Shown piece after piece: positions 1 through 7,018 of a stretch of 64,000 nucleotides of DNA. Each line of letters starts with the position of its first letter. The first letter of the stretch is position 1. The notes beneath the pieces were generated by a model. That model saw only the letters and a list, made by a program, of their open reading frames with translations. It made no database searches and was not told the origin of the DNA. The position numbers and the translations under genes are program-made. This stretch comes from Micrococcales bacterium UBA7469 (GTDB lineage: Bacteria > Actinomycetota > Actinomycetes > Actinomycetales > Microbacteriaceae), in contig DLPB01000020.1 in assembly GCA_002479805.1 (NCBI GenBank), forward strand, positions 1 through 64,000, in the 5' to 3' direction.

Positions 1-66
1 CAGGAGAATCGAACTCCTGACCTGCTCTTTCCGAGGGAGCTGCTCTCCCGACTGAGCTAGGGTGGC
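1..66 (-). tRNA. tRNA, 3' end cut by window edge; anticodon reads CGG
   Basis: On the minus strand the sequence folds as a class I tRNA. The acceptor 5' strand is GCCACCC, the D stem is GCTC/GAGC, the anticodon arm is GCTCC-CTCGGAA-AGAGC, and the T stem is AGGAG/CTCCT around TTCGATT. Only one base of the 3' acceptor strand lies in the window. By standard numbering the anticodon is CGG, which reads the Pro codon CCG. However, the G1 start, the GCTC D arm, A37 and a C31-A39 mismatch are unlike tRNA-Pro and resemble a Thr- or Lys-type body. The identity is therefore uncertain. Confidence 0.8.
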
Positions 67-102
67 GCGTGCCTTGGGCACCTCAAAAGTTTAGCGGCAA
101 AG

Positions 103-133
103 AAAAATGGGCAACCACTGGGGTTGCCCATTT
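103..133 (-). terminator. Rho-independent terminator of the MpaB-like gene
   Basis: A perfect 12-bp stem (105-116 with 122-133, arm AAATGGGCAACC) closes a 5-base loop. On the minus strand it is followed by a T run. It lies about 75 bases past the stop of the minus-strand MpaB-like gene and before the tRNA, so it most likely ends that transcript. Confidence 0.75.
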
Positions 134-209
134 CCTTAGGAGGCCCAAGTTGAAAACTTGGGGGTTTTCCGCTATCAGATTGCAGTCTTGAGCGGAATTC
201 AAAGAAGTC

Positions 210-1151
210 TTATCTATCAACGTTTCCGGAAGGTAAATCATTCCCCGAAGCAAGCCTTACTCGCTCAATGCGGCGAATCGCAGCATCTTCAATTGGTGAC
301 TCTGGCCCGATCGCAAAGCGCATCAGAGACAGTAGTCCCGTCGTGATTGGACGTAGCAGCCAAAGCGGTGCGGAGCGGATGCCAATCAGATCCCTAAACC
401 TTGGGTCAAGGCTGGCTACCGCCGAGTAGAACAGCAGTTTGTATATCGGCTTGGTAAGTGGTGGTAGTGGAGCTTTGCGAATCCAGTCGATGACCGAACG
501 AGTCTTTTCGGTGACGATGAGCTCTGCGGAAAACTCGTCCAGTAGCTGGTTTAGCTCTGCCTCAGAGGCCGGAACGTCATCAAGACCAAGCGGAGCAACG
601 GACTTGCCCCAGAGTAGGACGTAAGCATCCGCCCCGCCAGGAATCGGTGACTTGGAGTAGTTCTGGTGGGCTCTTAGGAAGCTCTCCATGAAGGCGATGT
701 GGACCCAGAGTAAGAGCCTGGGGTCAGCAGCTCGATAGCTTGAGGTCTCGCCCTGGGCGGTTTGATACTCACCGCTTACCTTGGTGTGCATGCGGTTGAC
801 TCGACTAGCCTCGTTTTGCACCGCTTCAACCGAGCCGAAGGTAGTGACGGTTAGCCAGCGAATGGTGCCAGAAAGCCGGCCAAGTGGATCCTGCTCATAC
901 CTCGAGTGTTGTGCGACACCGGCTAATGAACCTGGGTGTAACGCCTGCATCAAAAGCGCCCTTACTCCCCCAACCAGGGTAGAGAAATCTCGGTGGATCA
1001 CCCAAGGAGCATCCTCGGGAGTAAACAGGCCAACATCATTGCCTTCGGCAACCACCGGAAGCCAAGGAGGAGTACCGTCGGTTGCACCAGAGAGCAGCTT
1101 TCGAAACCGAATGGAAAGCTTTTCTTGTAGCTTGGTGTTCTTACTAGGCAT
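210..1151 (-). CDS. Oxygenase MpaB family protein (DUF2236)
   Basis: This 313-residue protein matches the MpaB/DUF2236 family by overall pattern. The features seen are an APWVIHRDFSTLVGG segment near residue 50, a helix with ALHPGSLAGVAQHS near 70-84, and a WVHIAFMESFL segment near 150-160. Family members related to fungal MpaB and to latex-clearing protein bind heme b and act as oxygenases, but most bacterial copies have no known substrate. The ATG start has a GGAG about 10 bases upstream. The gene is divergent from the small membrane protein at 1179 with only 27 bases between them, so the two promoters must overlap. A terminator follows at 103-133. Family assignment is fairly secure; substrate is unknown. 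Confidence 0.8.
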   Translation of the reverse strand: MPSKNTKLQEKLSIRFRKLLSGATDGTPPWLPVVAEGNDVGLFTPEDAPWVIHRDFSTLVGGVRALLMQALHPGSLAGVAQHSRYEQDPLGRLSGTIRWLTVTTFGSVEAVQNEASRVNRMHTKVSGEYQTAQGETSSYRAADPRLLLWVHIAFMESFLRAHQNYSKSPIPGGADAYVLLWGKSVAPLGLDDVPASEAELNQLLDEFSAELIVTEKTRSVIDWIRKAPLPPLTKPIYKLLFYSAVASLDPRFRDLIGIRSAPLWLLRPITTGLLSLMRFAIGPESPIEDAAIRRIERVRLASGNDLPSGNVDR

Positions 1152-1178
1152 CTGTCTTTATCTCCTGAAAGGGCAACC

Positions 1179-1547
1179 ATGGAAACCTCGCAACTAATCC
1201 GCGAATTCAACACAAATCGCCTGCACCTAATTTTGGCGCAGCTGGCTCCAACTGGACTGCTCGCTTTCGCCGCCATTGCCACGCCAGCGATTGCAGATTC
1301 TGGTGAATACCTAAAAGCAGGTTTCGCACTAATTCTGCTCGCCAGTGGAATTCTTGGAGCACTTGCCGAGTACTCGGCAGCCTCGCAGGCTCAGGCAACC
1401 ATCGATGCCCTAAAGCTTGTGACCGATAAGAACCCGCTAGTCGAGCGCGTGATCAGCTTCCGCCCATGGCTTGAGGTGGCAAAGTTTGTGACCCCGGCCA
1501 TCTTCGTAGCGATCTTCGTAGCGATTCTGCTCGGCCTCTACGCCTAA
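1179..1547 (+). CDS. Small two-helix membrane protein, unknown function
   Basis: This 122-residue protein belongs to no family I recognise. Residues about 18-33 and 44-62 are hydrophobic, and the C-terminal 20 residues form another strong membrane segment (TPAIFVAIFVAILLGLYA). A polar stretch with DALKLVTDKNPLVERV lies between. An AAAGGG sequence precedes the ATG. It is divergent from the MpaB-like gene and ends at a strong bidirectional terminator. It may be a small integral membrane protein of the actinobacterial envelope. Coding status rests on the continuous frame, plausible hydrophobic pattern and clean fit between neighbours. Confidence 0.7.
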   Translation: METSQLIREFNTNRLHLILAQLAPTGLLAFAAIATPAIADSGEYLKAGFALILLASGILGALAEYSAASQAQATIDALKLVTDKNPLVERVISFRPWLEVAKFVTPAIFVAIFVAILLGLYA

Positions 1548-1556
1548 GACCAAAAA

Positions 1557-1589
1557 GAAAAACCCCCGAGATTGCGCTCGGGGGTTTTC
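1557..1589. terminator. Bidirectional terminator between convergent genes
   Basis: A perfect 10-bp stem (1561-1570 AACCCCCGAG with 1577-1586) has a 6-base loop. It carries TTTT on the plus strand and a T-rich flank on the minus strand. It sits between the convergent stops at 1547 and 1601 and can serve both. Confidence 0.9.
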
Positions 1590-1600
1590 TGGTATCTGGA

Positions 1601-3385
1601 CTAGTGCTCGACAGCCTTAGCGATGTGAGCGCCGGTCAGGCTTCTCACTTCTAGCTCGGCATACTTTGCATAGTTGCGTTCGTTGCTGGTAACGGTACCT
1701 AGCCATCCCATGAAGAAACCAAATGGGATTGAGACAAGGCCTGGGTTAGCCAGTGGGAACCAGTTGAATGCCATACCGCCTTCAACCAATGGGATCAGGG
1801 AGGTTGGAGTTCCCGAAACCGTTGGCGAGAAGATCAGTAGCACCACTGCGGAGACAAGCCCACCGTAGATGGACCATACCGCTCCGCGGGTGTTGAACTT
1901 CTTCCAGAACAGCGAGTAAAGCACGGCAGGTAGGTTGCCCGAGGCTGCGATTGCGAAGGCAATTGCCACCAGGAATGCAACGTTTAGGCCCTGTGCTGCG
2001 ATTGCCAAGATGATCGAGATGGCACCGATTGCAAATGCTGCAACGCGGGCTACCTTCACCTCTTGCTCAGGCGATGCCTTGCCCTTCTTGATTACGTTGG
2101 CATACAGGTCGTGTGCCAAAGAAGAAGAGGAAGCCAGGGTCAAACCGGCAACTACCGCCAGGATGGTTGCGAATGCAATTGCACCAATAACGGCAAGCAT
2201 CACTGCACCACCAACGGTGCCGGTGCCACCACCTAGGAACTCAGCCAGCTGTGGAGCTGCCACGTTACCCGAGGTGTCAACCGGAACGATCAGCTTCTTG
2301 GCCTCATCGCTGAGGTTTGCCAGCTGATCCAGCGGAGTACATGCCACATCGCCATCGACGATTGCGACACCCGCCTTGTCAACCAAGCAGCCGTTGGCGT
2401 CAACCTTGAAACCGCGTAACAGTGAGGTTCTGGAAACCAGCGCTGCTGCACCGAAACCTAGAGCAATGGTCATTAGGTAGAACGCACCAATGTTTCCAAT
2501 TGCCCAGTTCACACTCTTACGAGCATCCTTTGAGGTTGGCACGGTGTAGAAGCGAATCAGGATGTGAGGAAGACCTGCGGTACCTAGCACAAGTGCCATA
2601 CCAAGCGAGATCAGGTCAAGCTTGCTCCAAAGGGTAGCCATCTGGTCGATGGTGCCATCCGGCAGTTTGACGTCCTTACCAAACTTTTGACCAGGCTCCA
2701 AGAAGTCTGGGTTTCCAGATGCTTCTTGAGCAGCTCCAAGTAGGTCGGAGATGTTGAAGTTGAACTTCCACAAAACCATCACGGTCAAAAGGGCGGCACC
2801 GGTCATTAGCAAGAATGCCTTGATGATCTGAACGTAAGTGGTGCCACGCATGCCACCAACGGTTACGTAAATAATCATCAGCACGCCAACGCCAACGATG
2901 ATCCAGTTCTTGGCTGCAGGGTCGGTGAAGTTCAGTAGCAAAGAAACTAGCGCTCCAGCGCCAACCATCTGTGCCAAGAGGTAGAACACCGAAACCACAA
3001 CGGTTGAGGTTGCGGCAGCAGTACGAACCGGAATCTGCTTCATGCGGAACGCGAGCACGTCACCCATGGTGAAGCGACCCGAGTTACGAAGCGGTTCCGC
3101 AACCAACAGCAGCGCTACCAACCATGCGACCAGGAAGCCGATGGAGTAGAGGAAGCCGTCGTAGCCGAACAGCGCGATCGTTCCTGCGATACCGAGGAAG
3201 GATGCTGCTGACATGTAGTCACCAGCGATTGCCAGACCATTCTGGAAACCAGAGAAGTTGCCGCCACCGTTGTAGAAGTCGGTGGCCTGCTTGTTCTGAC
3301 GGCTCGCCCAGAACACCACTGCAAGAGTGATGACTACGAAGCCGATAAACAGGGCAGACGAAAGTGAGGTGTGGTCGATTTGCAT
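1601..3385 (-). CDS. actP: Sodium/acetate-type monocarboxylate symporter
   Basis: This 594-residue solute:sodium symporter (SSS family) resembles ActP and corynebacterial MctC, which import acetate, pyruvate or propionate with a cation. About 13 hydrophobic segments are visible. The N-terminal region shows the family pattern FYNGGGNFSGFQNGLAIAGD and SAASFLGIAGTIALFGYDG near residues 38-75. A roughly 70-residue polar insert near residues 320-385 contains several Cys/Asp-rich turns. Its start overlaps the stop of the DUF485 gene (TAATG), so the two are translationally coupled, as in the classic yjcH-actP pair. acs at 12292 would activate the imported acetate. The exact substrate is inferred. 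Confidence 0.9.
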   Translation of the reverse strand: MQIDHTSLSSALFIGFVVITLAVVFWASRQNKQATDFYNGGGNFSGFQNGLAIAGDYMSAASFLGIAGTIALFGYDGFLYSIGFLVAWLVALLLVAEPLRNSGRFTMGDVLAFRMKQIPVRTAAATSTVVVSVFYLLAQMVGAGALVSLLLNFTDPAAKNWIIVGVGVLMIIYVTVGGMRGTTYVQIIKAFLLMTGAALLTVMVLWKFNFNISDLLGAAQEASGNPDFLEPGQKFGKDVKLPDGTIDQMATLWSKLDLISLGMALVLGTAGLPHILIRFYTVPTSKDARKSVNWAIGNIGAFYLMTIALGFGAAALVSRTSLLRGFKVDANGCLVDKAGVAIVDGDVACTPLDQLANLSDEAKKLIVPVDTSGNVAAPQLAEFLGGGTGTVGGAVMLAVIGAIAFATILAVVAGLTLASSSSLAHDLYANVIKKGKASPEQEVKVARVAAFAIGAISIILAIAAQGLNVAFLVAIAFAIAASGNLPAVLYSLFWKKFNTRGAVWSIYGGLVSAVVLLIFSPTVSGTPTSLIPLVEGGMAFNWFPLANPGLVSIPFGFFMGWLGTVTSNERNYAKYAELEVRSLTGAHIAKAVEH

Positions 3386-3708
3386 TAGCGCATCTTCCCC
3401 TCTACTACGTCCTTCAGCTCTTCAGATGCCTTGTCCAGGGTCTTGCTCGAGTGACGTTCGTAGAGCCACATAATCACGAACGTAGTAACGAATTGCAAGA
3501 TGCCGAGAACAAAAGCAACGTTGATGTTGCCGATGACGGTGGCGGTTACAAAGTCACGAGCAAAAGCCGTGAGCAGGATGTAAAGGAAATACCAGATAAG
3601 AAAGGCTGCCGTCAGAGGGAACGCAAACCCTCTGAAGCTCTTTCTCAACTGGCCGAATGCAGCGGAGGATTGCGTTTCTTCCCACGCCGCGTGCTGCTGT
3701 TGAGACAT
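3385..3708 (-). CDS. DUF485 membrane protein, ActP partner (YjcH-like)
   Basis: This 107-residue protein has two membrane segments around residues 38-60 and 73-94, separated by a short loop. The pattern FPLTAAFLIWYFLYILL is characteristic of DUF485. DUF485 genes lie directly upstream of actP-type symporters in many bacteria, as here with a 1-base overlap, and are thought to assist the transporter. The start is well supported by AAAGGAG four bases before the ATG. A plausible promoter (TTGGAT, 16-base spacer, TATGCA) lies in the 90-base gap upstream, but this is weakly supported. Confidence 0.9.
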   Translation of the reverse strand: MSQQQHAAWEETQSSAAFGQLRKSFRGFAFPLTAAFLIWYFLYILLTAFARDFVTATVIGNINVAFVLGILQFVTTFVIMWLYERHSSKTLDKASEELKDVVEGKMR

Positions 3709-3798
3709 TGAACTCCTTTGTCCAATCCCGAAGCGGAATTACTTCGAGATGCATACGCAATTTCAGACTCTATCCAAAAAAGACATGCGTGTTTAGGA

Positions 3799-5265
3799 CT
3801 ATTCGCACCGAAGTTCTGAACTTGTTAGATTTGCGCCCGCTAGATATTCCTCGACGTATTGATTGACACAGTCGCTGGATCCGTAAGCGGTGTGACCCTC
3901 TCCCACATATGTCAGCAAACTAGCCCCCGAGAGCAAAGCGGCCAAGCTCACAGCCTGTTCATACGGCGTGGCAGGATCGCCTGTGGTACCAACCACCAAC
4001 GGTCCAATTTCTGTCGGTACTGCGTAATCCAGTTCGATCATCGATTCACCCCTAGGCCAGCCCACACAGCTCAGTTCTGGGTAACCAAAATACTTTCCGA
4101 ATACAGCGCTTGCTTCCATGACTTCTTTCCGCATTCGATCGAAGTCTCCGGGTTCGGCCCGCTCATCCGCGCAATTTATAGCGGTATTGGCCTCGGAGAT
4201 GTTTGAGAGGTAACCGCCATCAGGGTCTTTGTCGTGATAGAAATCTGCCAGCAACAACAGTGTCGAACCATCACCGTCGAAAGCCTCCTGGAATGCCTGA
4301 GTCAGATATGGCCAAGATTGTTGCGAATACAGCGCGGCAATTATGCCGTAGAGCGCGACCGTGAGGCCTGCCTCGCGCTCGTATTGAGTGGGCAGTCTTG
4401 TGGTCTCAAGCCCTGTCAACAACTGTGCGACGTCTTTGAGGGCCGCCTCAACATCACCCTGGAACGGGCACTCCGACTGAGCTAGGCAGTCATTGAGATA
4501 GCTGCGAAAAGCCTTGTCGAAACCGGCCACCTGGTTCACAGTGGATTGCGCCGAACTCAAAGTTGGATCGACGGCGCCATCGAGCACAAAACGCCCAACC
4601 CGATCAGGAAACAGCGCTATGTAAGTTGCCCCCAACTCGGTGCCGTAACTAAAGCCCAAGTAATCTAGTTTTTCCACCCCGATCGCTAAACGAATCAGCT
4701 CCATATCCCTGGCGGCCTGCTGGGTGTTGAAATAGGCAACGCTAAAGCCAGTTTCCTGGCAGCTCGCCGCAAAGCGCTCCAGCACATCTTTTGAAAATTC
4801 GTAGTCTTCCGTCGACCCAAGTGGGAAGCCAGATTCTTGGTAGTAGACCTGATCCTTGAGATCCGGATCACTGCAGGTGACCGGGGCTGATTTCCCAACT
4901 CCCCTGGGGTCAAAACCAATAATTTGAAAGTTATCCCTGAGCTTTTCGGTTCCAAGCGACTCGTAGTTATCTCGCACATAGTCGACGCCACTTGCTCCCG
5001 GTCCGCCCGGGTTGACTATCAAAGGTCGCAGGTTTGAACTGCCGGCCTTTCGAATCAGCGCAATTTCAAAAATCTGATCATCGGGGTTTAGGTGATCTAG
5101 CGGGACGGCAACACTCGAGCACTCAAAGCCAGATTCGCAAGCTTGCCAAGTGATTTGTTGCTCAGCAAAGTCAGTGCCAGATTGAATTTGCTCTGTCGGG
5201 CTGGGAGAAGCCGAGCAACCGGAGAGCAACAGGGTTACCGCCAAAAGCAGTGCCCTAAGCCGCAA
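3799..5265 (-). CDS. Secreted alpha/beta hydrolase lipoprotein, tripeptidyl-aminopeptidase-like
   Basis: This protein of about 488 residues resembles the SlpD/SlpE/TAP family of exported actinobacterial peptidases. I chose the TTG at 5265. It has AGGGG just upstream and gives a compact signal peptide MRLRALLLAVTLLLSGC with a lipobox cysteine. An ATG at 5325 would put 20 unsuitable residues in front. Family features are the oxyanion segment LIVNPGGPGASGVDY, GFDPRGVGKS, the nucleophile elbow GFSYGTELG, and a C-terminal TAP-like domain with DPATPYEQA and GEGHTAYGSSDCVNQYV carrying the likely catalytic Asp and His. It overlaps the end of holB by 11 bases and is the last gene of the topA-tmk-holB run. 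It probably releases short peptides outside the membrane. Confidence 0.85.
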   Translation of the reverse strand: MRLRALLLAVTLLLSGCSASPSPTEQIQSGTDFAEQQITWQACESGFECSSVAVPLDHLNPDDQIFEIALIRKAGSSNLRPLIVNPGGPGASGVDYVRDNYESLGTEKLRDNFQIIGFDPRGVGKSAPVTCSDPDLKDQVYYQESGFPLGSTEDYEFSKDVLERFAASCQETGFSVAYFNTQQAARDMELIRLAIGVEKLDYLGFSYGTELGATYIALFPDRVGRFVLDGAVDPTLSSAQSTVNQVAGFDKAFRSYLNDCLAQSECPFQGDVEAALKDVAQLLTGLETTRLPTQYEREAGLTVALYGIIAALYSQQSWPYLTQAFQEAFDGDGSTLLLLADFYHDKDPDGGYLSNISEANTAINCADERAEPGDFDRMRKEVMEASAVFGKYFGYPELSCVGWPRGESMIELDYAVPTEIGPLVVGTTGDPATPYEQAVSLAALLSGASLLTYVGEGHTAYGSSDCVNQYVEEYLAGANLTSSELRCE

Positions 5266-6412
5266 GGTTTCCCCTGAAAATGAAATTGGTGCAGAGCGCC
5301 TCGAGAACCAGTAGGTCTCGGACATTGGATGCTAGTCGCTTTCTGGCCTGATTAATAGCATCGAGAATTGCAATTGTTTGCTCAACCGCGGTGCCTTGGG
5401 CCCGCTGCAATAGCTCCGACTCAATCTCGGTGTTTACTAATTCAACCCCAGCCTGCAATTGAAGGGCCATTAGGTCTCGGTAGATGGATTCGGCATCGGT
5501 GAAGATGCGATCGATGCCGTCTCGCAAAGCTCTAGTCGCCCGGCGTTTTTGATTCTCTTCCAGCTCTTTGAATTGAGCTCTAAGGTTTGGTGGCAACTTC
5601 TCATCGGGAGAAAGTCCGTAGGCCTTCATTAGGGCATCTTTTTCTAGCGCATCTTTTTCAGCACTCGATGCTTCAGCATCGCGCTTTGCTACCCCTAACA
5701 GTTTTTCGGCGGCCACCATGGCGCTACTGAGGTTGGAAATGGCCATCAAGACCCGAAGCGTTTCAGACCTTCTGGCGCGGGCCTCGGAGGATAGCGCGAG
5801 ACGGCGGGCCATCCCCACGTGGTTCTGGGCCAACAGTGCAGACTTGCGAGCTAGATCTAATGCAACTCCATCGCGCTGCACCAACAAAGTCGCGACCTCA
5901 TCAATAGATGGCAGTCGGAGATTGATGTTTCTGGTTCGAGAGCGAATAGTTGGCAGTAGGTCTGAGACGCTTGGTGCACAAAGGATCCAGACCACCTTTT
6001 CGGCTGGCTCTTCGAGCGCCTTCAGCAAAACATTCGAGGTGCGCTCTGCCATGCGATCGGCATCTTCAATTATGATTACCCGATAGTCACCGACCGTGGT
6101 AGCCATGGCTGAGCGGGAGACCAAATCCCGAACTTCTTCGATGCTAATTACCACCCGGTCGGTAACGAGCATGGAAACATCGGGGTGGGCATCGGCCTGC
6201 ACCAGTCGACACTGCTGACACTGACCACAGCCATCCTCCGCACACTGCAGTGCGGCTGCAAAACTCTTTGCTAGATTGCTCCGGCCGGAACCCGCGGGAC
6301 CGGTAAAAAGCCAGGCGTGGTGCACCGAATTAGGCTTTCCGCCAACCGCCTTTTGCAGTTGTTCGATGGCCTCGGGTTGGCCAAGCAGCTCATCCCAAAC
6401 CGGGTGGCTCAA
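5255..6412 (-). CDS. holB: DNA polymerase III subunit delta'
   Basis: This 385-residue clamp-loader AAA+ protein opens with the family pattern WDELLGQPEAIEQLQKAV. The Walker A-like loop GPAGSGRSN lies near residues 38-46 and carries Arg in place of the usual Lys, as is common in delta' subunits that do not hydrolyse ATP. Four zinc-binding cysteines follow (C57, C62, C65, C68). A sensor region LLKALEEPAEKVVWIL is also visible. The C-terminal half is Ala/Leu-rich and more diverged, as usual for actinobacteria. The start overlaps the tmk stop by four bases (ATGA). With dnaX at 21269 it forms part of the replisome clamp loader. Confidence 0.93.
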   Translation of the reverse strand: MSHPVWDELLGQPEAIEQLQKAVGGKPNSVHHAWLFTGPAGSGRSNLAKSFAAALQCAEDGCGQCQQCRLVQADAHPDVSMLVTDRVVISIEEVRDLVSRSAMATTVGDYRVIIIEDADRMAERTSNVLLKALEEPAEKVVWILCAPSVSDLLPTIRSRTRNINLRLPSIDEVATLLVQRDGVALDLARKSALLAQNHVGMARRLALSSEARARRSETLRVLMAISNLSSAMVAAEKLLGVAKRDAEASSAEKDALEKDALMKAYGLSPDEKLPPNLRAQFKELEENQKRRATRALRDGIDRIFTDAESIYRDLMALQLQAGVELVNTEIESELLQRAQGTAVEQTIAILDAINQARKRLASNVRDLLVLEALCTNFIFRGNLAA

Positions 6413-7017
6413 TGTGACTCCATGGTCGTAACTCTGGCTCGAATCTGAGCCTGAATCTCGTCGATCGACAAGGTTGCATCAACCACCAAAAAGCGCGGTT
6501 CTTTGGCTAGTTCTAAATACTGAGCACGCGCTCGCTCAAAGAAATCAACTTTCTCGCGCTCGAGTCGATCTGGTTCGGTGCCGGTTTTATTACGACGCTG
6601 AATTGCCGCCTGAGCATCAAGGTCCAGTAGAACGGTCAAATCTGGCAACAGGTTGTCCACCGCCCACAGCGAGATGCCTCTTACCTCTTCGACATCAAGC
6701 TCGCGAGCAGCGCCCTGGTAAGCCACCGAAGAATCAAAGTAGCGGTCGCTCAGCACAACCTTGCCCTCTTGAAGTGCCGGGCGAATCTTGGTTGCTACGT
6801 GGTGAGCGCGGTCAGCCGCGTAAAGCAGCGCTTCTGATCTCGGAGCAACATCACCTTTACGGTGCAGCAGCAGGTGCCGAATTTCTTGACCCAGCTCAGT
6901 ACCGCCCGGCTCGAGAGTCCTAACCACGGCCTTGCCCTGAGCTTCAAACCACTTTTGCAACAGGTCTAACTGGGTTGATTTTCCAACCCCGTCAATACCT
7001 TCGAAAGTAATAAACAC
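6409..7017 (-). CDS. tmk: Thymidylate kinase
   Basis: This dTMP kinase of about 202 residues makes dTDP for DNA synthesis. The P-loop FEGIDGVGKST begins at residue 4 when the GTG at 7017 is used. That GTG directly follows the topA stop (TGACGTG) and gives the typical family N-terminus VFITFEGIDG. A longer start at 7077 would lie inside topA. The DR motif LSDRYFDSSVAYQG and a LID region with REKVDFFERAR are present. It is tightly packed between topA and holB, an arrangement also seen in mycobacteria (topA then tmk/holB region). Confidence 0.93.
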   Translation of the reverse strand: MFITFEGIDGVGKSTQLDLLQKWFEAQGKAVVRTLEPGGTELGQEIRHLLLHRKGDVAPRSEALLYAADRAHHVATKIRPALQEGKVVLSDRYFDSSVAYQGAARELDVEEVRGISLWAVDNLLPDLTVLLDLDAQAAIQRRNKTGTEPDRLEREKVDFFERARAQYLELAKEPRFLVVDATLSIDEIQAQIRARVTTMESH

Positions 7018-7018
7018 G

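Noticed and set aside
781..1197. Plus-strand frame of 138 codons
   Set aside because: It is antisense to the MpaB-like gene, has no ribosome site and shows no protein pattern.
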